Position numbers and translations under genes: made by a program
In this document: positions 6,371 to 11,440 of the stretch, one piece after another
Layout: the number at the start of each line of letters is the position of its first letter
Numbering within the stretch: position 1 is the stretch's first letter
The notes under the pieces: generated by a model
Told to the model about the DNA's origin: nothing
Database searches by the model: none
The model's input: the letters and a program-made list of their open reading frames with translations, nothing else
Assembly (NCBI GenBank): GCA_937891245.1
Contig: CALAGB010000513.1
Location: forward strand, 1 to 11,440
DNA: 11,440 nt
Direction: 5' to 3'
From: an uncultured Thermomicrobiales bacterium
GTDB taxonomy: Bacteria; Chloroflexota; Chloroflexia; Thermomicrobiales; Thermomicrobiaceae

Positions 6371-7285
6371 CTAGCCTTGCCGCACCCAATCGAGCGTGGC
6401 TCGCAGGCCGTCGGGCATCGTCGTTTGCGGCTGCCAGCCGAGAGTGGAACGCGCCCGGCCGTTCGCGAGCACGCTGTGCTTGATGTCACCACGACGCTCT
6501 TCCTGGTGAATCGCCTCGTGCGGATAGGCGGTCGCTTCGGCCATCAGCTCGAAGAGCGCGTTGACCGACAGCGGCGTTTCGCTGCTGATGTTGACCGTCA
6601 GCGAGTCGTCGGACTGCAACGCCAATTCGTGCGCCCGCGCCACGTCGCCGACGTAGACGAAGTCGCGCGTCTGCTCGCCGTCGCCGAAGATGTAGACCGG
6701 TTCGTCCGCGATCATACGCGCGGCAAAGATCGAGATAACGCCGGCCTCACCGTACGGGTCCTGGCGCGGACCGTAGATATTCGCCAGGCGCAGCACTTTG
6801 AGCGGGATATCGGACGGCAACAAGATCTTCAAGTACTGCTCGAGCGTCCATTTGCTCAGACCGTAGGCGCTCTCGGGCCGGATCGGATGTTCCTCGTCGC
6901 AGGGTAGATAGTCTGGCGTACCGTACAGCGCGCCGCCGGTCGTGATGTAGACGAATTGCTTGACGCCCGCTTCAAGACCCGCTTTGTAGACGTTCAGACC
7001 AGCCAGGATATTCGTGTTGGCATCGCGCACCGGGTCGGTCATCGAGACGGCGACCGATGCCTGCGCCGCGACGTGGCTGATAGCATCCGGCGCAAACTCA
7101 CGAGCAACCTCGATCAGGCGCGCATCGCCCATATCGAGCCGCACCAGCTCCGCCCGCGAGTCAAGGTTGGTCGCTTTGCCGGTGGAAAGATCGTCGACGA
7201 CCAGCACCTCATGTCCGCTCGCCAGCAATCGATCAACGATATGTGATCCGATGAAACCGGCGCCGCCGGTGATCAGGACGCGCAT
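6371..7285 (-). CDS. NAD-dependent epimerase/dehydratase, UDP-glucose 4-epimerase-like
   Basis: A 304-residue extended short-chain dehydrogenase. The NAD-binding loop is GGAGFIGS (7-14), followed by the acidic Asp31-Asp32 that reads the ribose. The catalytic set is Thr115-Thr116 (in ITTGGALYG, where many relatives have Ser) and Tyr141/Lys145 in YGLSK. RLANIYGPRQDP (167-178) and a GDGEQTRDFVYVGDVA block (201-216) are typical of nucleotide-sugar epimerases such as GalE and WbpP-like enzymes. It probably interconverts UDP-hexoses for envelope polysaccharide or glycosylation, but the substrate is not certain. The start is ATG at 7283-7285, with GAGAGGA five bases upstream. Only 15 bp separate it from the stop of the upstream ATPase gene, so the two form an operon and are likely translated from one message. 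Confidence 0.9.
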   Translation of the reverse strand: MRVLITGGAGFIGSHIVDRLLASGHEVLVVDDLSTGKATNLDSRAELVRLDMGDARLIEVAREFAPDAISHVAAQASVAVSMTDPVRDANTNILAGLNVYKAGLEAGVKQFVYITTGGALYGTPDYLPCDEEHPIRPESAYGLSKWTLEQYLKILLPSDIPLKVLRLANIYGPRQDPYGEAGVISIFAARMIADEPVYIFGDGEQTRDFVYVGDVARAHELALQSDDSLTVNISSETPLSVNALFELMAEATAYPHEAIHQEERRGDIKHSVLANGRARSTLGWQPQTTMPDGLRATLDWVRQG

Positions 7286-7300
7286 AGGGCTCCTCTCGGC

Positions 7301-8323
7301 CTAACTCGCGGCCGTTCCCGGCACGCGTTCCGTTTCCGCCGGATCGGCCGCGAGCAGTTCGCTCAAGCGCGACCGGCAGCGAATGTAATGCAATCGAAAC
7401 CGCGCATCATCGCGCAAGACCCGCAGCAGGTCATCAATCGATCTATCCAGCCGCGTGACACCGAGCGCGACATCGCGATCGTACACGCGGTCGATTAAGC
7501 GTACAAAGCGGAGCGCTTCATCGGTATCACCCAATGGTTCCAGCTGATCGAGCTGGATCCGATCAACCTCATCGAGCCAAGCGGCGTCATACATCGGGTG
7601 CGTTGCCGCCAGAAAGCGCCGCAGATCGCCGGACGGAAAGCGCACGACCCGTTCATCATCGGCACGCGCCGGACGATGTCGCTCGGCCGCGGCGCCGCTT
7701 GAGCGCCAATCGACGCCGGCGACACGCACGACCTGGAACGCCGTCGCGATTTCGCCCAATTCGCGCTGAAAGGCGCCGGCATAGCTATGACCGGCGTCCA
7801 TCACGGTCGGATCAGCGTTGGCCGTCGCCAGAATGCGCGGCCTGCCCGCCAGCATGGCGCGCACCAACGAGGTGAGTAGCATGATGTTGGCCGGATCGCG
7901 TAGGTCGATCTCGTCGATGCAGACCAGCCGTTGGCTCCCGAGCAACTGACGCAAGCGGTCCATCCGCAGCGTGCCGGCGGCCGCCGAGAATTCGTCGAAG
8001 GTCGCGAAGAGTTTCGGTTCGTCCGCCAGATGAAAAGCAGCCGCGAGCAGATGCGTCTTGCCGATCCCAGGCGGCCCATCGAGATAGACGCCACGGTAAT
8101 CGAGTGCCGGCGGGGTTTTGCGCCAGGGAAGCCGCGAGCTACTCGGCTCCGGCGCTTCGATCAGCGTTCTGATTTTGGCAATCGCTTCGCGTTGTTGGGG
8201 GAATGCTGGATCGATCATGAAGTTATCAAATGAAGCGGCTTCGAAGCGTTTGGGAAGACGGAACTGCGGCCCTCGCGTCGCACGGACTCGCTCATTCAGA
8301 CGCTCGATCGATACCGAAATCAC
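7301..8323 (-). CDS. ZapE/AFG1-like P-loop ATPase
   Basis: A 340-residue AAA-type ATPase. Walker A is GPPGIGKT (83-90), Walker B is VCIDEID (134-140), and a sensor-1-like ILATANADP occurs at 164-172. The order Walker A, CIDEIDLRDPANIMLL, A[TS]AN.DP, a loop with QRELGEIATAFQVVRVAGVDWR and a C-terminal RFRLHYIRCRSRLSEL resembles the AFG1 family, whose members include mitochondrial Afg1/Lace1 and the bacterial division-associated ZapE. DnaA/DnaC-type loaders and IstB are less likely because of the GVDWR segment. The start is GTG at 8321-8323, with GAGGAG five bases upstream; an upstream ATG is out of frame. It leads the operon with the epimerase and is divergent from the XRE regulator. Family fit is good but the cellular target is unknown. 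Confidence 0.78.
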   Translation of the reverse strand: MISVSIERLNERVRATRGPQFRLPKRFEAASFDNFMIDPAFPQQREAIAKIRTLIEAPEPSSSRLPWRKTPPALDYRGVYLDGPPGIGKTHLLAAAFHLADEPKLFATFDEFSAAAGTLRMDRLRQLLGSQRLVCIDEIDLRDPANIMLLTSLVRAMLAGRPRILATANADPTVMDAGHSYAGAFQRELGEIATAFQVVRVAGVDWRSSGAAAERHRPARADDERVVRFPSGDLRRFLAATHPMYDAAWLDEVDRIQLDQLEPLGDTDEALRFVRLIDRVYDRDVALGVTRLDRSIDDLLRVLRDDARFRLHYIRCRSRLSELLAADPAETERVPGTAAS

Positions 8324-8396
8324 CGGCGCTCCTCATGTCTTCATCAGACCAGAGTCTACCCAACCATCCGCAACCCGCACAGCACGGCACCCTCCG

Positions 8397-8402
8397 TATA
8401 AT
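8397..8402 (+). promoter_or_regulatory. Perfect TATAAT -10 hexamer upstream of the XRE regulator
   Basis: TATAAT lies 22 bp before the GTG start, predicting a leader of only about 15 nt. The -35 region at normal spacing (around 8374-8379) is poor, so activation or an alternative sigma element may be involved. The site sits in the 101-bp divergent gap shared with the ZapE-like gene, which the regulator could also control. Confidence 0.45.
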
Positions 8403-8413
8403 CGGTACGAACG

Positions 8414-8419
8414 AGGGAG
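8414..8419 (+). promoter_or_regulatory. Ribosome binding site fixing the GTG start of the XRE regulator
   Basis: AGGGAG with a five-base spacer to GTG at 8425. The same frame extends upstream past an ATG at 8335, but that start would put the TATAAT box inside the gene and lacks a comparable site. Confidence 0.6.
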
Positions 8420-8424
8420 CACGA

Positions 8425-8775
8425 GTGGCCGACAACTCGGACCCAGGATCACGCTATCGGATCGCGATCGGCCAAACGATCGCCGCCTGCCGTGCCGAAC
8501 GGGGCAGCGGGCTACGCGCCTTCGCCGACCGAGCCGGTATCTCGCCCGCCTATCTCAGCGAGATGGAAAACGGCCGCAAAGAGCCATCCGGAGCCATGTT
8601 CGAACAGCTTGCTCGCGCCTTTGACCTGCCGCTCGCGGACTTCCTCCGGCTCGTCGCCGAGCGTCTCGAAGAGCCCGAACCGCCACCGAGCATCCCGACC
8701 GACGGCCTCGACCGTGCCGAGGTCGAGCAGATCGCCGAATTCGCGGAATGGCTGCGTTGGAAGAAAGGGCGGTAA
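8425..8775 (+). CDS. Small XRE-family helix-turn-helix regulator
   Basis: A 116-residue protein with a canonical XRE/Cro-type HTH at about 15-70: IGQTIAACRAERG, then LRAFADRAGISPAYLSEMEN (30-49) covering the turn and recognition helix, GRKEPS, and a final helix FEQLARAFDLPLADFL. A proline-rich linker (83-91, EPEPPPSIP) joins a short C-terminal helix DRAEVEQIAEFAEWLRWKKGR that could serve dimerisation; no peptidase, cupin or other sensor domain is present. It is divergent from the ZapE-like/epimerase operon, with 101 bp between start codons, so auto-regulation and control of that operon are plausible but inferred. No toxin-like partner adjoins it, so a toxin-antitoxin role is not supported. 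Confidence 0.85.
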   Translation: MADNSDPGSRYRIAIGQTIAACRAERGSGLRAFADRAGISPAYLSEMENGRKEPSGAMFEQLARAFDLPLADFLRLVAERLEEPEPPPSIPTDGLDRAEVEQIAEFAEWLRWKKGR

Positions 8776-8805
8776 CCCAGCCTCTCGGACGACACTCTCT
8801 TTCGT

Positions 8806-8903
8806 TGTCATTATGAGCCACAGTGAAGAATCTCCTTTCCGTTCCTCGTATGTCGTGAATAGGGGTACGCGTAAGAGATCCTTCACTACGGTTCAGGATG
8901 ACA
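8806..8903 (+). repeat. 98-bp dispersed palindromic element, copy 3
   Basis: It begins TGTCATTATGAGCCAC and ends GTTCAGGATGACA, with GAAGAATCTC and GAGATCCTTCACTAC inside. It has the same length and orientation as copies 1 and 2. Its right half is closest to copy 2 (AAGAGATCCTTCACT...GTTCAGGATGAC shared). It lies 30 bp after the regulator stop codon and 120 bp before the sulfurtransferase start, so it could end the regulator transcript. The central 40 or so bases vary among copies while their length does not. Confidence 0.85.
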
Positions 8904-9023
8904 GGCGGAGTACCGCAATGTAGATCAACGCGATAGGACGGCATCCCCCAGAATAGCGACTCGGCCACGCCCGTTATAGACTAGCAACAGGACGCTTACC
9001 GTTCGAGACAGGGGGGAAGGCTC

Positions 9024-9902
9024 ATGGCTCAGACCTGGACACGCGAGGATGTGTTCGTTTCGACTGATTGGCTCGCCGAGCATTTGGATGATTCGAACAT
9101 CCGCATCCTCGATTGCCGTTACTATTTCGACAATCGTGACGCCGCAGAGGAGTACCGCAAGGCCCACATCCCCGGCGCCGTTCATTTCGACTGGTCGCAC
9201 GAACTGAACGATCCGGAACATTCGGTGGCGTTTGCCATGGCCGGCCCGGAGAAGGTCGAAGAGACGATGAGCAAGGCGGGAATCGGCAATGACACGCGCA
9301 TCATCGTCTACGACGACGAGGGCGGGCATTTCGGTTCACGCGTCTGGCTCGTGCTGGCGCGCTTCGGTAAAGAGTCGCAACTTCGCATCCTCGACGGCGG
9401 CTGGACCAAATGGGTCGCCGAAAACCGACCGACCAGCAGCGAGGTTCCGGATGTGAAGCCGGCCGAGTTCACCATCGATCGCTCAGCCGAGCGGCCCGAA
9501 ATCGTTGCCACCGCTGACGACGTGCTGGCCGCCATGAAAGATGGCAAGACGAAGATCCTTGATGTCCGGCGCATGTCGGAGTTTACCGGCGAGGAAGTGC
9601 GCGCGGCACGGGGTGGCCGCATCCCCGGTGCCGATTACCTTTTCTGGCAAGACAACCTCGACTGGAACGGCGATCGCTCGTTCGTCAGCGAGGAGAAGGT
9701 CAAGGCACAGCGTGAAGCGGTCGGGATCGACGATGACACACCGGTCATTACCTACTGCCAGGGCGGCGTGCGTGCGGCTCATTCCGCCATCGCGCTCCTC
9801 ACGTCGGGGGTTAAGAACGTGCGTGTCTACGATGGAAGCTGGGGTGAATGGGGCAATCGCGACGACCTGCCGCTCGAAAAGGGACCGGCCAAGAAGAAGT
9901 AG
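9024..9902 (+). CDS. Two-domain rhodanese sulfurtransferase (thiosulfate or 3-mercaptopyruvate type)
   Basis: A 292-residue tandem rhodanese protein that moves sulfane sulfur through an active-site cysteine persulfide. Domain 1 (about 10-135) has CRYYFD and HIPGAVHFDW but carries Asp97 (VYDDEGGHFGSRVW) at the catalytic position, as in the normally inactive first domain. Domain 2 (about 160-285) has the active loop CQGGVRA with Cys245, followed by HSAIALLTSG and the YDGSWGEWGN segment typical of the family. The loop sequence does not clearly separate thiosulfate from mercaptopyruvate users. The start is ATG at 9024, after a strong AGGGGGGAAGG. A cysteine synthase-like gene follows after 101 bp on the same strand, which suggests a shared role in sulfur assimilation or cysteine turnover. 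Confidence 0.93.
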   Translation: MAQTWTREDVFVSTDWLAEHLDDSNIRILDCRYYFDNRDAAEEYRKAHIPGAVHFDWSHELNDPEHSVAFAMAGPEKVEETMSKAGIGNDTRIIVYDDEGGHFGSRVWLVLARFGKESQLRILDGGWTKWVAENRPTSSEVPDVKPAEFTIDRSAERPEIVATADDVLAAMKDGKTKILDVRRMSEFTGEEVRAARGGRIPGADYLFWQDNLDWNGDRSFVSEEKVKAQREAVGIDDDTPVITYCQGGVRAAHSAIALLTSGVKNVRVYDGSWGEWGNRDDLPLEKGPAKKK

Positions 9903-9991
9903 CGGTTATCCCGACTGCGGCCGCCTGATGCCGGGAATAGCGGCACCGATCGCGCGGTTTAGCCTCACGTGGAATGCTCCGGAATATCGAG

Positions 9992-9997
9992 AAGGGA
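9992..9997 (+). promoter_or_regulatory. Ribosome binding site fixing the start of the cysteine synthase-like gene
   Basis: AAGGGA with a six-base spacer to ATG at 10004. An in-frame ATG at 9974 lacks such a site and would add ten residues outside the usual family N-terminus. Confidence 0.6.
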
Positions 9998-10003
9998 ACG
10001 CTC

Positions 10004-10939
10004 ATGCGTATCGCGAATGACGCGACCGAACTTGTCGGCAACACGCCACTCGTGCGTCTCAACAAGGTCGCCGGCTCAAACGCGACGGTGTACGCGAAGA
10101 TCGAAGCGTTCAGCCCCGGCTTCTCGATCAAGGATCGTATCGCACTCAACATGATTCTCGATGCCGAAAAACGCGGCGTGCTCAAGCCGGGCACCGTGAT
10201 CGTCGAGGCAACCAGCGGCAACACCGGCATCGGCCTCGCCTGGGTTTCGGCGATCAAGGGCTACAAGCTGATCATTACCGTTTCGGCGCGAAACAGTCCG
10301 GAGCGCATCGCGATGCTGCGCGCGCTCGGCGCCGAAGTCATCGTCACCTCGGCCGAGGGTGGCACACCGGGCGCGATCGAGGAAGCGAATAAAATCGCCG
10401 CATCGCTCCCCTCTGCCTTCATGCCACGTCAGCACTGGAACCCGGCCAATCCCGAGGCGCACCGCATCGGCACCGCCCGTGAGATCTGGGAGGATACCGA
10501 CGGCAAGGTCGATATCTTCGTCGCCGCCTTCGGCACCGGCGGCACGATCAGCGGCACTGGTGAGGGGTTGAAAGCCTACAACCCGGACATTCGCATCATC
10601 ACCGTCGAGCCGGAAGAATCGCCGGTCCTGTCGCAGGGCCGCAAGGGGAGCCATGGGATCCAGGGCACCTCGCCCGGCTTCCTGGCCGAAGTGCTGAACA
10701 CCGACGTCATCGACGAAACGGTGCTCGTCTCAACACCCGATGCCGTCGCCATGGCCAAACGACTGATGAAGGAAGAAGGAATCCTCACCGGCATCTCGGC
10801 CGGTGCGAACGCCACCGCCGCTGCACGTGTCGCCGAGCGGCCGGAGAACAAGGGCAAGATCATCGTCACTGTCTTCCCCGACCTTGCCGAGCGCTATCTT
10901 TCATCCGCTCTCTTCGCCGATAACGAGGCGAAGAAGTAA
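10004..10939 (+). CDS. cysK: Cysteine synthase-like PLP enzyme (O-acetylserine sulfhydrylase family)
   Basis: A 311-residue fold-type II PLP enzyme of CysK length, expected to make L-cysteine from O-acetylserine and sulfide. VGNTPLVRL (11-19) is the family N-terminal signature. The PLP lysine is Lys43 in FSIKDR, TSGNTG (70-75) binds substrate, GTGGTISG (177-184) is the phosphate loop and GISAGA (263-268) is intact. Some loops differ from typical CysK: the NPANP stretch is followed by HRIGTAREIW where TTGPEIW is usual, the ETMSxERR-type loop reads SARNSPERIAML, and the end has FPDLAERYLSS rather than a GERYLS form. These suggest a divergent subgroup, possibly with a different acceptor or sulfur donor; cystathionine beta-synthase-like activity is an alternative. 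The ATG at 10004 is preferred for its ribosome site. It follows the sulfurtransferase and ends at an intrinsic terminator. Confidence 0.88.
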   Translation: MRIANDATELVGNTPLVRLNKVAGSNATVYAKIEAFSPGFSIKDRIALNMILDAEKRGVLKPGTVIVEATSGNTGIGLAWVSAIKGYKLIITVSARNSPERIAMLRALGAEVIVTSAEGGTPGAIEEANKIAASLPSAFMPRQHWNPANPEAHRIGTAREIWEDTDGKVDIFVAAFGTGGTISGTGEGLKAYNPDIRIITVEPEESPVLSQGRKGSHGIQGTSPGFLAEVLNTDVIDETVLVSTPDAVAMAKRLMKEEGILTGISAGANATAAARVAERPENKGKIIVTVFPDLAERYLSSALFADNEAKK

Positions 10940-10969
10940 TCAGACGCGTACCAGTTCCCCAAACCCCGT

Positions 10970-11003
10970 GGCGCGCCCGCTTATTCGCGGGCGCGTCCTT
11001 TTT
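10970..11003 (+). terminator. Rho-independent terminator of the cysteine synthase-like gene
   Basis: An 11-bp GC-rich stem (10970-10980 with 10987-10997, one G·T pair) closes a six-base loop TTATTC and is followed by CTTTTT. It lies 30 bp after the stop codon. The minus strand lacks a T-run on the other side, so it acts mainly for the plus-strand gene. Confidence 0.9.
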
Positions 11004-11068
11004 CCGTCATCGCCCCGCGACCGCCACCAACCATCGGATGACGCGCGACCACGTGTGCCGCCGCCCGC

Positions 11069-11440
11069 TTAGGCCTTCCACTCCATGTCACGCTCGAAGG
11101 GGTAAACTGGATGCACGATCTTGTGAAACTCGAGGCGGTCAAGCCGCGGGCTGGTAAGGCCAGGGGTATCGACCTCGATAATCTCTTTGGCGACCGGTGT
11201 GAAGGCCGAGCGGAAATGCACCGACGACTTGACGGCGATGATCTGCCGTTCGGCCGGCTCGATCCCCTGGCTGCGCAGCACTTCGAGGTCGGTCGGTTGG
11301 TAGCGATGTGTTGTGACGACGACCTGCACCTTGCCGCCGTTGGCACCGTCAAGCTCGACCACCGCCGTCGGCCCCATGTTCATCTCGACTCCGGTGCTCA
11401 TCAGCCCGCGATGCACGAAATGGCCGTCGCTCAGCCGCAC
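11069..11440 (-). CDS. M81-family/MlrC-like protein, C-terminal part (5' end outside the window)
   Basis: The visible 123 residues match the C-terminal domain of MlrC (microcystinase C) relatives: GPTAVVEL, a VQVVVTTHRYQPTDLEVLRS stretch, then GIEPAERQIIAVKSSVHFRS (59-78 of the visible part), AFTPVAKEIIEVDTPG and a HPVYPFE end. Family proteins are roughly 480-500 residues, so most of the gene, including the metal-binding N-terminal domain, lies beyond position 11440; the apparent GTG at the window edge is an internal codon. Members are putative metallopeptidases or amidases; most have no known substrate, and microcystin breakdown should not be assumed here. The gene is convergent with the cysteine synthase-like gene. 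Confidence 0.85.
   Translation of the reverse strand: MRLSDGHFVHRGLMSTGVEMNMGPTAVVELDGANGGKVQVVVTTHRYQPTDLEVLRSQGIEPAERQIIAVKSSVHFRSAFTPVAKEIIEVDTPGLTSPRLDRLEFHKIVHPVYPFERDMEWKA

Noticed and set aside
5981..6907. 308-codon open frame on the plus strand
   Set aside because: It overlaps the aminopeptidase end, runs through the 98-bp repeat and then antisense to the epimerase; no protein similarity is evident.
8230..8424. Upstream extension of the XRE regulator to 8230 or 8335
   Set aside because: The extension overlaps the ZapE-like gene or includes the TATAAT box, and GTG at 8425 has a proper ribosome site.
8425..8775. Toxin-antitoxin antitoxin role for the XRE protein
   Set aside because: No small toxin-like gene adjoins it; the neighbours are a divergent ATPase and a 98-bp repeat.
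9974..10003. Earlier ATG start for the cysteine synthase-like gene
   Set aside because: There is no ribosome site before it, whereas AAGGGA precedes ATG 10004 by six bases; family proteins begin near the later start.

Overview
The window is high-GC bacterial chromosomal DNA. Gene style and content suggest Chloroflexota, most likely a Thermomicrobia/Sphaerobacter-like relative: LGFP-like repeats joined to an L,D-transpeptidase domain, an RNHCP-domain protein, a stand-alone ZapE/AFG1-like ATPase and 98-bp dispersed TGTCATTC-type palindromes. This placement is an inference from general knowledge; no 16S or marker search was possible.

Layout, left to right. 2-976 (+): 3' part of an exported L,D-transpeptidase. 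992-1035: perfect 22-bp inverted repeat between convergent genes. 1048-1536 (-): RNHCP zinc-ribbon-like protein. 1537-1876: no recognisable gene. 1877-3031: a gene-free imperfect palindrome of about 1.15 kb. Each arm (about 496 bp) is built of roughly 50-51-bp degenerate tandem units, the innermost 51/52 bp of the arms are almost identical, and a separate 98-bp palindromic element sits almost exactly at the centre. 3044-3994 (-): threonine/serine dehydratase without an ACT domain. 4174-4698 (+): DUF1684 protein, followed by 4761-6242 (+) leucyl aminopeptidase. 6262-6359: second copy of the 98-bp element, filling the gap between convergent genes. 6371-7285 (-) NAD-dependent sugar epimerase and 7301-8323 (-) ZapE/AFG1-like ATPase form a tight two-gene operon. 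8425-8775 (+): small XRE-type regulator, divergent from that operon. 8806-8903: third copy of the 98-bp element. 9024-9902 (+): two-domain rhodanese sulfurtransferase, then 10004-10939 (+) cysteine synthase-like enzyme with a strong intrinsic terminator. 11069-11440 (-): C-terminal part of an MlrC/M81-family protein.

The genes are mostly ordinary metabolism: amino-acid breakdown (dehydratase, aminopeptidase), sulfur handling (sulfurtransferase next to cysteine synthase), envelope work (transpeptidase, sugar epimerase) and one regulator. The unusual part is the non-coding DNA: the large symmetrical repeat array at 1877-3031 and three gap-free, same-length, same-orientation copies of the 98-bp palindrome, all in intergenic positions. 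One copy is nested at the centre of the large palindrome.
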